Assembly (NCBI RefSeq): GCF_016704835.1
Contig: NZ_JADIZJ010000009.1
Location: 44,939 to 108,938 of the forward strand
Reading direction: 5' to 3'
DNA length: 64,000 bases
DNA from: Sphingopyxis sp.
GTDB lineage: Bacteria > Pseudomonadota > Alphaproteobacteria > Sphingomonadales > Sphingomonadaceae
In this document: in pieces, positions 43,889 through 52,755 of the stretch
Numbering within the stretch: position 1 is the first letter of the stretch
Layout: every line of letters begins with the position of its first letter
Program-made: the position numbers and the translations under genes
Notes under the pieces: model-generated
Database searches by the model: none
What the model was told of the DNA's origin: nothing
The model's input: only the letters and a program-made list of their open reading frames with translations

Positions 43889-44868
43889 GGTATCCCGCAT
43901 CCGAGAAGCTCGAGATCATCAGGATCGTCGAGCAGTCACATCTGCCGGCCAAGCGCACGCTGGACCAGCTCGGCATCGCTCGCCGGACCTTCTATCGGTG
44001 GTACGACCGCTACCTCGAAGGCGGGCCGGAGGCCCTGGAAGATCGGCCATCGGCGCCAAGCCGGGTGTGGAATCGCATCGGTGATGACATCCGGGACCAG
44101 ATCGTCGAGATGGCGCTGGAGACGACCGAACTATCCCCTCGAGAACTGGCTGTGCGCTTCACCGACGAGAGGCGCTACTTCGTGTCGGAAGCCACGGTTT
44201 ACCGGCTTCTCAAGGCCCACCTGACCTGATCACCAGTCCGGCCTATGTCGTGATCAAGGCCGCCGATGCGTTCCACACCAGGACCACCCGCCCGAACGAG
44301 ATGTGGCAGACCGACTTCACCTACTTCAAGATCATCGGGTGGGGGCTGGCTGTACCTATCGACCGTGCTCGACGACTTCTCGCGCTACGTCATTGCCTGG
44401 AAGCTGTGTACCAACATGCGGGCCGAGGACGTGACCGACACGCTGGACCTCGCCCTGGCGGCTTCCGGCTGCGACAGCGCCACGGTGCTGCACAAGCCCA
44501 GGCTGCTCAGCGACAATGGTCCGAGCTACATCGCGGGCGAACTGGCCGAATATATCGAGGCCAACAAGATGACCCATGTCCGCGGTGCCCCCATGCACCC
44601 GCAAACCCAGGGCAAGATCGAGCGCTGGCACCAGACCCTCAAAAACCGCATCCTGCTCGAAAATTACTTCCTGCCTGGCGATCTTGAGGCCCAGATCGAG
44701 GCCTTCATCGACCATTATAATCACCGCCGATACCACGAAAGCCTCGGTAACGTGACGCCCGCCGACGCCTACTTCGGCAGGGCACCGGCCATCATCAAAC
44801 AGCGCGAAAGGATCAAACGACAGACCATCCAATATCGGCGCTTGCAGCACCGAAAGCTCGCCGCCTAA
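43885..44868 (+). pseudogene. IS3-family transposase OrfB, two frame breaks
   Basis: Begins MRYPASEKLEIIRIVEQSH with a second helix-turn-helix. The first break is near 44226-44236 (LLKAH to DLITSPAYVV), the second at the G5 run near 44340-44345 (KIIGW to WLYLSTVLDDFSRY), where one G too many is read. The DDE catalytic residues are present: Asp in MWQTDFTYF, Asp in LLSDNGPSY, Glu in GKIERWHQT. Restored length is about 328 residues. The element could be active if the breaks are errors. Confidence 0.85.
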
Positions 44869-44953
44869 TATCAATCCCCAGACGAGGCCCGCTCTCCACT
44901 AATTTACGCCGCGATCTGCGCCAAATGTTCTGACGACGGACACTGCATCGCAA

Positions 44954-44975
44954 ATACTATACCCCCCTATAGTAT
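44954..44975. promoter_or_regulatory. CsoR/RcnR-like metal operator
   Basis: ATACTATA-CCCCCC-TATAGTAT: a perfect 8-bp inverted repeat around a C6 tract, the form bound by CsoR/RcnR/FrmR regulators. It lies 19 bp before the first gene of a copper locus. No csoR gene is in the window. Confidence 0.72.
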
Positions 44976-44994
44976 ATTTCAATTGGAGCTTATA

Positions 44995-45265
44995 ATGTCT
45001 GATACGCCTTTGAGAGCCTCGATCATGACTTGGGGATGGACGCTGAGCGTCTTCCTTCTCGCCAGCTACCTCATCTGCATTGGTTTTGGGTTGCTCGCCC
45101 TGCGCAATTCCGCATGCACGAGGCCTGGGCGCCGTGGCTCCTGGGTTTGAATGGCTCACGCTGACCGGTTTCATCGCCGGGGCGATCGGCAGCTTTCTTT
45201 ACGGTTGGTACATCGCGGGGCTGGCCGTGCCGCTCTACCGCTTCTTCCGAGCTCGCAACCGATAG
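44995..45265 (+). pseudogene. DUF5676-like small membrane protein, frames disturbed
   Basis: Start ATG 44995, 15 residues before the first hydrophobic segment (SVFLLASYLICIGFG). A middle block FRMHEAWAPWLLG and a last block GFEWLTLTGFIAGAIGSFLYGWYIAGLAV match the small two-helix DUF5676 membrane family (M-H-AW--LLPGF-WL), but lie in three frames. Shifts fall near 45103 and at a TTT run near 45148. Proteins of this family are often encoded beside heavy-metal ATPases. Restored length is about 90 residues. Confidence 0.6.
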
Positions 45266-45326
45266 CACTGATTGCATCTCGCTATCCGCAAGCTCGGTAG
45301 CATCATATGAACGAACGGAGCCGATA

Positions 45327-46795
45327 ATGGACCACGCTCATTGCGCGCATCAACATGGTGACACCGCGGCAGCTGACGACGGACGATACGACGCCGTTCC
45401 AGCGGACTATGAAGGCCCGGTTTACACCTGCCCGATGCACCCCCAGGTTCGCCAACCCAAAATGGGTTCGTGTCCGCTTTGCGGCATGGGGCTCGAACAG
45501 ATCGGCCGCTATGGTCGAAGAGGGCCCCAACCCCGAACTCGTCGACTTTACCAGAAGGTTCTGGATCGGCGCGGTGCTCACTCCCACTGCTGGTGCTCAC
45601 AATGGGGCCATTTCTGGGCTGGCCAGGAGTGCGCGACATTCTGGGCGAGCGCGCCACCTTGTGGACCGAATTCGTCTTGGGAACCCCTGTTGTTCTGTGG
45701 TGCGGATGGCCGTTTCTTGAACGGGGTTGGAACTCGTTCAGGACTTGGAACCTCAACATGTTCTCGCTCATCGCGATGGGCGTCAGCGCGGCTTGGATAT
45801 TCAGTGTTGCAGCGATTGTTGCTCCCGATATTTTTCCCGACGGCTTTCGCGATGCCGAAGGCCACGTGGGTGTCTATTTCGAAGCGGCAGCGGTCATCGT
45901 AACTCTGGTCCTGCTAGGCCAGGTGATGGAGCTGCGTGCCCGTGAAGGCACCGGCAAAGCCATTCGTGCGCTGCTCGATCTCGCTGCTAAGACAGCCCGT
46001 GTGATCAGGGACAATGGCACCGAGGATGAAATCCCGCTCGAAGAGGTCGTTGTCGGCGACAGGATCAGAGTGAGACCGGGCGACAAAGTCCCGGTCGATG
46101 GCGTGGTTCTCAAGGGGCGCTCATCAATCGATGAAAGCATGATTACCGGCGAGCCCGTTCCGGTGGAGAAAGTCGAAGGGGACGGCGTCACAGGTGCAAC
46201 AATCAATGGTACGGGCAGTCTCGTGATCGAGGCTAAGCGCGTCGGCTCCGATACGATGCTTGCACAGATCGTCGATATGGTCGCCGCCGCTCAGCGCTCG
46301 CGCGCACCAATTCAGAAATACGCCGATAAGGTCGCTGGACTGTTCGTTCCGGCAGTCATTGCGATTGCCAACCTCGCCTTCATCGCTTGGGCTGTCTGGG
46401 GACCGCAGCCTGCCTTGGCCTACGCGCTGGTAGCAGCTGTTGCCGTTCTGATCATTGCCTGCCCGTGCGCTCTTGGTCTTGCAACACCGATGTCGATCAT
46501 GACTGCAACCGGCCGAGGCGCTCAGGTCGGAGTGCTCATCAAGAACGCCGAAGCGCTCGAGCGCTTCGAAACCATCGACACGCTGATTGTCGACAAGACC
46601 GGCACGCTCACCGAAGGAAAGCCCAGACTGGTTGCTGTCACCGCCGAGCCAGGGTTTGAACAAACGGAGCTGTTGCGCTTGGCGGCCTCGCTCGAACGCG
46701 GGTCCGAGCATCCGCTTGCAGAAGCGATCGTCCGCGGAGCCGAAGAGCGCGGTCTCGAGCTTGCAAGCGCGGAGGATTTCGAAGCGATTAGCCGC
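45327..46795 (+). pseudogene. Copper-type P1B ATPase, C-terminal third deleted, two frame breaks near the N terminus
   Basis: N terminus is rich in His (HAHCAHQHG) with a metal-binding CPMHPQVRQPKMGSCPLCGM motif. Frames change near 45505 and 45585. The rest is intact: TGEPVPVEK, the CPC membrane motif IIACPCALGLATP, phosphorylation site DKTGTLTEG and the SEHPLAEAI motif. After EDFEAI (about 46785) the ATPase ends: the GDGxNDxP hinge and last two membrane helices are missing and DNA of a CusA-type pump follows. It would export Cu(I)/Ag(I) if complete. This deletion is not a simple sequence error. Confidence 0.82.
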
Positions 46796-46937
46796 GCCGA
46801 TGGTCGGCGGCATGATCACCGCCCCGCTGTTGTCGATGTTCGCTATTCCCCCCGCATACCTCTTGATGCGGCGCCCCCGGCCCCAGCGGTCACCACAATC
46901 TGAAGGAGAAACTGAATCCGTACCTCAACCCTTATGA
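46785..46937 (+). pseudogene. CusA/CzcA-type RND pump, C-terminal tail only
   Basis: The frame ending TGA at 46935 reads RLAAPMVGGMITAPLLSMFA and then IPPAYLLMRR, the last membrane helix of CusA-type pumps, plus a short hydrophilic tail. The rest of the pump is missing and the ATPase precedes it. The stop overlaps the CusF-like start (ATGATG), showing that the pump and the periplasmic chaperone were once neighbours in one operon. Confidence 0.75.
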
Positions 46938-47293
46938 TGCTGCTTGCTGCGCCCCTGGCCCTCGCTGCTTGCGATAGCGCGCAGGAAACAGAGACCATGG
47001 AAGACATGCCGATGGACGGGATGGCGATGGAAGGACACGACATGTCGGCGATGGATGCGGTTGATGGCGCAAAAACGGCCAGCGCTGTAGGAACCGTCAC
47101 CGCCATCGATGCCGAGGCAGGCACCATCACCGTCGATCATGAACCCGTTGCAGAACTGGGCTGGCCGCAGATGGTCATGGCATTTGATGCCAGCGAGGAA
47201 GTGCGCGGCGACATCTCGGTTGGCGATGCGATCAAATTCACGGTCGAGGCGACCGATGAAGGCAACACGATCACCGCGATCACGAAGCAGTAA
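46934..47293 (+). CDS. CusF-like copper-binding lipoprotein
   Basis: 119 residues. Lipobox LALAAC predicts a lipid-anchored periplasmic protein. Met/Asp-rich linker (MEDMPMDGMAMEGHDMSAM) is followed by a CusF domain: GTVTAIDAEAGTITVDHEPV (His) and LGWPQMVMAF (Trp, Met, Met), the CusF Cu(I)/Ag(I) ligands. It would hand copper to a Cus-type pump, which is now lost. The gene itself looks complete. Confidence 0.85.
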   Translation: MMLLAAPLALAACDSAQETETMEDMPMDGMAMEGHDMSAMDAVDGAKTASAVGTVTAIDAEAGTITVDHEPVAELGWPQMVMAFDASEEVRGDISVGDAIKFTVEATDEGNTITAITKQ

Positions 47294-47323
47294 GCCTGCG
47301 AAACTTTTCGCACAAGAAAGCGT

Positions 47324-47360
47324 CACCCTTGGCCGACCAACCACGGCTCGGCCAAGGGTG
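47324..47360 (+). terminator. Hairpin terminator after the CusF-like gene
   Basis: A 13-bp perfect stem (CACCCTTGGCCGA / TCGGCCAAGGGTG), 11-base loop, followed by CTTGTTT, 31 bp after the stop at 47293. Confidence 0.75.
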
Positions 47361-47552
47361 CTTGTTTGGGATAGATTGTCGCAATTCCGATCGAAATAAG
47401 ATCCGTATCGCGGCTCGATATGGCAATCGCACATGTTGCCTGATTTTTGTGAAACCGGAATTATCCGGATAATGTGCGCGTTATACGAGGCTAAACTTAG
47501 CCATGGCTTGATGCGTCAGCTCGATAGAGGAGCAAGCCCAGTCCAGACGCTT

Positions 47553-47794
47553 TCAAGACCTTTTGATACGAGCGATCCAGTCGTTGACTTGGACTCCACC
47601 CAGACGGTGCAGCGAGACCCGAGCGACCTCGATTGCGGAAACCGCCCTTCCCTCATTCTCTGGTAGATAGCTGTGCGCCTGAGGCCTACGCGCTCCATGA
47701 CTTCAGGAAGGCGCAACAGCCGCTCTGATGGCTCCGCAACATAGTCAACGGCGTTCGCCGGACCGCCCGAGAGTGGAGTTTCCGGTTTAGTCAT
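47553..47794 (-). pseudogene. AlpA-family small DNA-binding protein, frame broken near 47590
   Basis: From ATG 47794 (MTKPETPLSGG) the HTH LLRLPEVMERVGLRRTAIYQRMREGRFP is typical of AlpA regulators. After WVES the frame is lost; the neighbouring frame gives VNDWIARIKRS and a stop at 47553, the normal AlpA end, so one base is missing in GAGTCCAAG. AlpA proteins act as excision or transfer regulators in integrated elements. It overlaps the end of the upstream XRE-type gene by 8 bp. Confidence 0.75.
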
Positions 47795-48269
47795 CGACGC
47801 TCCCGTTGACGTTTTCGATATAGAGTGCGTCTCTTCGTTCGAGATCATCAATGTGATCGGAGAGGAGGCGTGCGAGCCTTTGCGCTGTTCCCTTCGCCCA
47901 GCGTGGCCGCACTTCCTGCAGCCTTGAGCCGAGTTCGCAGGTCAAGGCGACGGGTAGTCCGGTAAAGAATGCGCCGAGGAAGTCGCCGACCTCGGTATCG
48001 ATCCACTGGATCGCCTGGTCCGCGTCGGTCAGTATGAAAAGCGCAAGCGACAGCTTCGGATCGACCCCGCAGGCGTTCAATATGTGCGATGCTTCAGCAA
48101 GTGAGGCTGCCCGTTCGCCGGTCAGGATGCGGCGGAGCGCATCCTTATGGATTGATGTTTGACGGGCAATCTCGATGCGAGTCTTGCCGCTGTTCGAGAC
48201 AGTGGCAGCCAGTAAGCTGGCGAGACCTTCATGCAGTTGTTTGCCTGCGGACTTGTCGGGACTGACCAA
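47787..48269 (-). CDS. XRE-like helix-turn-helix protein
   Basis: 160 residues. HTH at about residues 28-65 (GKTRIEIARQTSIHKDALRRILTGERAASLAEASHILNACG), followed by a C-terminal domain rich in hydrophobic residues (FLGAFFTGLPVALTCELG) with no recognised family. Divergent from the tra operon and coupled to the alpA-like gene; a two-gene control cassette for conjugation is the natural reading. Confidence 0.75.
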   Translation of the reverse strand: MVSPDKSAGKQLHEGLASLLAATVSNSGKTRIEIARQTSIHKDALRRILTGERAASLAEASHILNACGVDPKLSLALFILTDADQAIQWIDTEVGDFLGAFFTGLPVALTCELGSRLQEVRPRWAKGTAQRLARLLSDHIDDLERRDALYIENVNGSVDD

Positions 48270-48629
48270 TGGACCTTCCTAAGGATTGCTCAACTAAAGA
48301 GTCGCGCTAACCGAGCAGGAAGACTGTAGGAAAGTGAAAAGAACAAAGATAGAACTTATAGGATGAGGCGGATCGTCGCCGAATCTTGATTCGCGCAGAA
48401 GCCGGTCGTCAAAGCGCAATACCCGTCACCCGCGGCGCATATCTCGGTCATCGAGATGCAGGACCACGACCTGAGAGCGCAATTCGCAGCCGATCGCGGA
48501 AAATTGTCGCTTTTCGCCTGGTCATTGATCGGCCCAGTCACGATCGGAGTTTCCTACACCCTCCCTTTGGATCGAGGAAAGAACATACAGCGAACGCATC
48601 GCTGCCAATGTTTGAAACGGAGTTCCTCG
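48270..48629. promoter_or_regulatory. Control region between regulators and tra operon
   Basis: 360 bases between divergent transcription units. It must hold the tra promoter and the regulator promoter. GGAG at 48619-48622 serves traA. No convincing operator pair or origin of transfer was recognised by eye. Confidence 0.4.
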
Positions 48630-48956
48630 ATGACCAAAGCAAGCACCCTTCCGCAACACCACAAGAACAGCGTTCGCGCCCGCGACTACTTTCTTCCCGC
48701 TGCCATAGCTCTTGCCTGCGCCAGCGCAGCCTATGCCGGCGCGGATACGACCTTCGACCCTGCGCTGCAGAAATTTACCGACTTCCTCGAAGGCTCAGGC
48801 GGCAAGATCATCACCGTCCTCAGCCTTGCCGGCGGCCTTATCGCGCTTGCTTCAGGCCGTTTCGCGCTCGGACAGGTCGCAGTGCCAGTGGGCGTCGGCA
48901 TCGGTGTCGGCACCGGCGTTCCGATCGTCACTTCGGTCGTGACCGCGACCATCTGA
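48630..48956 (+). CDS. traA: TraA-like F-type pilin precursor
   Basis: 108 residues from ATG 48630. Long N-terminal leader (FLPAAIALACASAAYAGAD) then a small mature pilin with two hydrophobic helices (KIITVLSLAGGLIALASG and VGVGIGVGTGVPIVTSVV). The position as first gene before traL fixes the assignment; sequence alone is weakly conserved. It would be cut by a signal peptidase and assembled into the conjugative pilus. Confidence 0.8.
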   Translation: MTKASTLPQHHKNSVRARDYFLPAAIALACASAAYAGADTTFDPALQKFTDFLEGSGGKIITVLSLAGGLIALASGRFALGQVAVPVGVGIGVGTGVPIVTSVVTATI

Positions 48957-48981
48957 TCGCAGGTCTCGACGGGAGGGCGGC

Positions 48982-49269
48982 ATGGCCGACACGTACCTTG
49001 TTCCACGGCGGCTCGACGATCCGGAGCTAATCGGCTTCTGGACAATCGACGAGTTCGCGGGACTGCTCGTCCCGTTCGCCTGGGGCATTCTCGCGCAGCA
49101 CATCATCATCGGCACTGGCCTATCGGTCATAACCTGGTTCGCCTTGCGGAAGGCGAAAGCTTCAGGCGCAGGCTCGAAACTGGTGCACGCTGCCTACTGG
49201 TACCTTCCGGGGAGTTTTCTCGGGCTGAAAGCCACGCCGCCCTCCCATTGCCGCCTGCTCGCAGGCTGA
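48982..49269 (+). CDS. traL: TraL, type IV secretion membrane protein
   Basis: 95 residues. YLVPRRLDDPELIGFWTIDE and then a hydrophobic segment (LVPFAWGILAQHIIIGTGLSVI) match TraL. The C terminus YLPGSFLGLKATPPSH is also typical. Inner-membrane part of the F-type channel, VirB3-like. Confidence 0.88.
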   Translation: MADTYLVPRRLDDPELIGFWTIDEFAGLLVPFAWGILAQHIIIGTGLSVITWFALRKAKASGAGSKLVHAAYWYLPGSFLGLKATPPSHCRLLAG

Positions 49270-49281
49270 GGGAGGACATCG

Positions 49282-49851
49282 ATGAAACACGAATTCGCCT
49301 ACGAGGAAGCGCAGCGCCATCTGAAGCAGCGCAATCGCTTTGCGGCGCTTGCCGGATTGCTCGGTCTCACCACCGTGCTCGCAGTCGGCGCGGCAGCGAC
49401 GCGCGACGACACGCTCGTGCTCGTGCCGATCACGTCAGAACGGGTCGCGCTCAGCAGCGGCGGTATCGAAGCGCAGTATCTGGAACTCGTTACGCGCGAC
49501 ACCGCGCTGATGCTCCTCAACCGCGCGCCCGAAAGCCTCGACTACTGGATGGGGCAGATCCTGGAGGTCGCCGATCCGGCAGCGCGCGGACAGCTCAAGG
49601 CCGAACTGGTCAAGATCGTCGACGAGCAGCGGGGCTCGGACATCAGCCAGGCCTTCGTCATCGCCTCGATGCGCGTCGATACCGAGGCGCTGACCTCTAC
49701 TGTGACCGGCACGCTCAAGACCTTCGTCGGAGCGCAGGTCATCGCGAGCCAGGAGCGCAGCTTCGAATTCACCTGGAACCGCCGCGGTCTCAGCCTCGGC
49801 CTCTCGGGTTTCCGTCAGCTTCCCAACGCCAACGAGGAGGAAGACCTATGA
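49282..49851 (+). CDS. traE: TraE, type IV secretion protein (VirB5/8-like)
   Basis: 189 residues. One N-terminal membrane helix (FAALAGLLGLTTVLAVGAA), then a periplasmic domain with LVTRDTALMLLNRAPESLDYW and the ending FTWNRRGLSLGLSGF characteristic of TraE. Its stop overlaps traK (ATGA). Confidence 0.9.
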   Translation: MKHEFAYEEAQRHLKQRNRFAALAGLLGLTTVLAVGAAATRDDTLVLVPITSERVALSSGGIEAQYLELVTRDTALMLLNRAPESLDYWMGQILEVADPAARGQLKAELVKIVDEQRGSDISQAFVIASMRVDTEALTSTVTGTLKTFVGAQVIASQERSFEFTWNRRGLSLGLSGFRQLPNANEEEDL

Positions 49852-50603
49852 GTCTCCTTGCCCGACCCTTCCCGACCGCATTGACCAGCGTCGCGCTTGC
49901 TGCCCTGACCTGCGCTTTTGCTGCGCCAGCCCAGGCGGACCAGTTCGTCGAAGCCGCCGACGGCGCGACCATCGACTGCGTGCTGGCGCGCGGTGCGCTC
50001 ACTCGCATCGCGCTCGTCGAAGACGGCTTTGCCAATGTCTCCAAGATGGCGAGCGGCTTTCCCTACAACGATTTCGAAGTGACGCACGAGCCGGTGCGCG
50101 GCGACATCTATGTCTCGGTGCCGCTCCAATATGCGAGCGCCCGAGTCAGCTTCTTCGCCACCAGCAGCGCGGGCCATGTCTACAAGTTCGCCTGCCGGGT
50201 CGAGGGTGAGGACGCGAGCCAGCTCTTCGTCACCAATCCGGCGCTCGCCAAGTCCGAGGCCGCCGACTGGGAAGAAGGCTCACCGAGCCGCGACGACGCC
50301 ACACTTCGCCTGATCGAGGCAATGGCGAATGACGCGGTGCTGCCCGGGTTTCGCGCAAGGGCTGCGCTTTCGCGACCGCGCCGGACGGGCAGCCTCGAGG
50401 TCCAGCAAGTCGCCGAATATGAAGGCGCCGAGCTGACCGGCCAGGCCTTCACCCTGCGCAACCTTGGTTCCGAACCCATCGATCTTTCCAGCGAGCGCGA
50501 AGCGCCTGCGGGTGCACTTGCCTTTGCCTATGGCCGCGATGCGCTTGCTCCCGGCGAGACGGCGCAAGCCTTCCTTGTCTTCGCCAAGGGAGGGCTCGAG
50601 TGA
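49848..50603 (+). CDS. traK: TraK, outer-membrane-side secretin-like protein
   Basis: 251 residues from ATG 49848. Signal peptide (LAALTCAFAAPAQAD), then the TraK secretin-like domain with NDFEVTHEPVRGDIYVSVP. Forms the outer core ring with TraV and TraB (VirB9-like). Start overlaps the traE stop. Confidence 0.9.
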   Translation: MSLLARPFPTALTSVALAALTCAFAAPAQADQFVEAADGATIDCVLARGALTRIALVEDGFANVSKMASGFPYNDFEVTHEPVRGDIYVSVPLQYASARVSFFATSSAGHVYKFACRVEGEDASQLFVTNPALAKSEAADWEEGSPSRDDATLRLIEAMANDAVLPGFRARAALSRPRRTGSLEVQQVAEYEGAELTGQAFTLRNLGSEPIDLSSEREAPAGALAFAYGRDALAPGETAQAFLVFAKGGLE

Positions 50604-51889
50604 TGGCCGACAATACTTCCCCGACATCCAGGAAGCTCCACGCCAAAGATCAAGGCGGGGCAAAGCGATCGAATCTCCATTCTGGGATAGCGCAGCGCCA
50701 GAAGCTGCTGCTCGGCGGGATTGGTGCGGCCGCCCTGATCGCCGGATCGATGTTCATCTTCGGCGGCGACGATGCCCAGACCGGCGAAGAGGGAGGTGCA
50801 ACCACCATCGACACCGGCGGCCTCGTCAATCGCAACCTGTCGCAGCGCGAGTTCGTTGCCACCTATGGCAACCGTCTCGACGCGCAGGGCAAGGCGATCA
50901 AGGACCTCCAGGAAAGCCAGCTTCCCAAGAGCGCGATCGAGCAGGAGCTCGAAACGCTGCGCGGCGAGAACGCGCGGATGCTGAGCGATGGACAGGCCGC
51001 GATCGATGCGATCTCGGCGGAGAATGCGGCGCTGCGCAGCGAGCTCGAAACCGTCCGGGCCAATCCTCCCGCCACACCGGTTGCTCCTGCCGACCCGCGC
51101 CAGGGAGGCGGTTCGCCAGCTGCGCTCGATCCCACAGCGTTGGCCGAGCCCAAAGCCAGCTTGCTGAGTTTCGATGGCGAGAAAGCAAAGGCTTCACCTG
51201 CGAGATCGAGCGATGGCTCGCCGCCGCTGCTGCTCGAGGCGAGCCGCGACTACCTGCCGCCTAACAGCTATGCACCCGCGACAGTTATCGTCGGCGTCGA
51301 CGCATCGACCGGTGTTACCAGCCAGAGCGATCCCTTGCCCGTGGTGCTGCGCATCACAGGACCAGCCCGCTCGGTGCTCAAGGGCAATCGCCTGCTCACA
51401 ACCGATCTCACCGGCTGTCTCGTCAACGGTGCGGCGCGCGGCGATCTCTCGGCCGAGAAGGTCTACGTGAAGCTTGTGCGCATGACCTGCGCGCAGCCGG
51501 GCGGTCGCTACGCGGTCAGCGAGGTGAAAGGGTTTATCGCTTTTGCTGGAAAGTCCGGCGTGCGCGGACGCGTTGTCAGCCGCGAAGGCAGCCTTGTCAG
51601 CCAGGCGCTGCTCGCCGGGATCGTCGGCGGCTTCGGACGCGGTTTCTCGGCCAACGCCAACGGCGTCTTTGCAGGGCGTGTCGGCGAAGACGGCGCGCGC
51701 CAGGCACTGTCCCCCACCGACATCCTTGCAGGCGGCTTCGGGCAGGGCGCGGGCGAAGCGGCCGACACGGTCAGCAAATATCTCATCGAACGCGCAGAAC
51801 AATACCAACCCGTCGTCGAGATGCCGACCGGCATCGCAGTCGAGATCGTCTTCCTCGACGGCGTCCATGTCAGGAGCACTTCCCAATGA
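50603..51889 (+). CDS. traB: TraB, type IV secretion core protein (VirB10-like)
   Basis: 428 residues from ATG 50603. Cytoplasmic tail, one membrane helix (LLLGGIGAAALIAGSMFIFGG), coiled coil (residues about 85-150), Pro-rich linker and the C-terminal VirB10-like barrel (YLPPNSYAPATVIVGVDA, EVKGFIAFAGKSGVRG). Spans both membranes. Coupled to the traK stop and the dsbC start. Confidence 0.92.
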   Translation: MADNTSPTSRKLHAKDQGGAKRSNLHSGIAQRQKLLLGGIGAAALIAGSMFIFGGDDAQTGEEGGATTIDTGGLVNRNLSQREFVATYGNRLDAQGKAIKDLQESQLPKSAIEQELETLRGENARMLSDGQAAIDAISAENAALRSELETVRANPPATPVAPADPRQGGGSPAALDPTALAEPKASLLSFDGEKAKASPARSSDGSPPLLLEASRDYLPPNSYAPATVIVGVDASTGVTSQSDPLPVVLRITGPARSVLKGNRLLTTDLTGCLVNGAARGDLSAEKVYVKLVRMTCAQPGGRYAVSEVKGFIAFAGKSGVRGRVVSREGSLVSQALLAGIVGGFGRGFSANANGVFAGRVGEDGARQALSPTDILAGGFGQGAGEAADTVSKYLIERAEQYQPVVEMPTGIAVEIVFLDGVHVRSTSQ

Positions 51890-52755
51890 ATTTCAATGAA
51901 TTCCGGCCGGGTCTGAAGGCCCGCGTCGCCCACCTCTCGCTTGCCGCGGCCAGCGCAGCGGCGCTGCTTACCAGCGGAGTTGCGGTGGTTACCGCCATGC
52001 CGGCTCAGGCCGCTATTGCGCGCGATGTCGCACAGGCATTGAAGCTGCGCCTGCCCAAAACGCCGATCGACGCGCTCGACTGCACGACGTTCGCGCCGTG
52101 GTGCGAGGTCGTCTCGGGCGAGAGCCTGTTCTATATCGACGAAGCCGCCCGCTATCTCTTCGTCGGGCGTCTCTACGACCTCGAAGAACGCCGCGATGTG
52201 ACGGCAGCGCGGCTGCTCGAGCTCAATCCGGACCTGCTCGCTGCCGGAGCGGCACGGGCGGCAGGCCGTGCGGAAACGCATTCTCCGGAAGCGCGAACCG
52301 CGCCCGCCAAGACCATGGTGGACCTTTCAGGCCTGCCCAAGGATGGCGCGGTCCTCTGGGGCAACCGCAGGGGTCCACGGCTCGTTGTTTTCTCCGATTT
52401 CCAGTGCGGCTACTGCCAGCGGCTGACGGGCGAGCTCGAAGCGGCCGCCGTGCTGGTCGAAGAACGCCCGATCTCGATCTTCGGTGCATCGAGCCGCCGC
52501 ATGTCTGAAGGCGTGCTCTGCGCCAAAGACAAGGCAAAGGCGCTCCATGCTGCTTATGCCGGACGCGCGCCTTCGGCCCCGGCCAATTGCGACGTCGGCG
52601 AGGCGCTCGATACCAACGAAGCCTTCGCGCGTGCCAATGGCTTTGCCGGAACCCCGGTGATTGTGCGCGCAAGCGACGGCGCGGTCCTCCACGGCTACCG
52701 CGATGCGGCAACGCTGCGGAAGTTCGCGAATGCCAAGCCGGGAGGCCGCAAATGA
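51886..52755 (+). CDS. DsbC-like thiol:disulfide protein of the transfer system
   Basis: 289 residues. Long signal (AAALLTSGVAVVTAMPAQAA), an N-terminal domain and a thioredoxin fold with FSDFQCGYCQRL (CGYC active site) and GFAGTPVIV (cis-Pro). It keeps disulfides of the Cys-rich TraU and TraN correct. It stands between traB and traV, as in other sphingomonad F-type clusters. Confidence 0.9.
   Translation: MNFNEFRPGLKARVAHLSLAAASAAALLTSGVAVVTAMPAQAAIARDVAQALKLRLPKTPIDALDCTTFAPWCEVVSGESLFYIDEAARYLFVGRLYDLEERRDVTAARLLELNPDLLAAGAARAAGRAETHSPEARTAPAKTMVDLSGLPKDGAVLWGNRRGPRLVVFSDFQCGYCQRLTGELEAAAVLVEERPISIFGASSRRMSEGVLCAKDKAKALHAAYAGRAPSAPANCDVGEALDTNEAFARANGFAGTPVIVRASDGAVLHGYRDAATLRKFANAKPGGRK

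Larger units (their letters stand above)
43417..44942 (+). mobile_element. IS3-family insertion sequence, about 1.5 kb
   Basis: Ends are imperfect inverted repeats: left TGTCCGCCGTCAGCAC (43417 on), right, read inward, TGTCCGTCGTCAGAAC (ending 44942). Between them lie overlapping orfA and orfB, the usual IS3 layout. No flanking target duplication was recognised. The right end is 11 bp from a metal-responsive operator, so the insertion may have cut off or replaced what once stood upstream of the copper genes. Confidence 0.85.

Noticed and set aside
44200..44360. Programmed frameshifting as the reason for both orfB breaks in the IS element
   Set aside because: IS3 frameshifting occurs at the orfA/orfB overlap near 43885; these two breaks lie inside the DDE domain and one is a simple G-run miscount.
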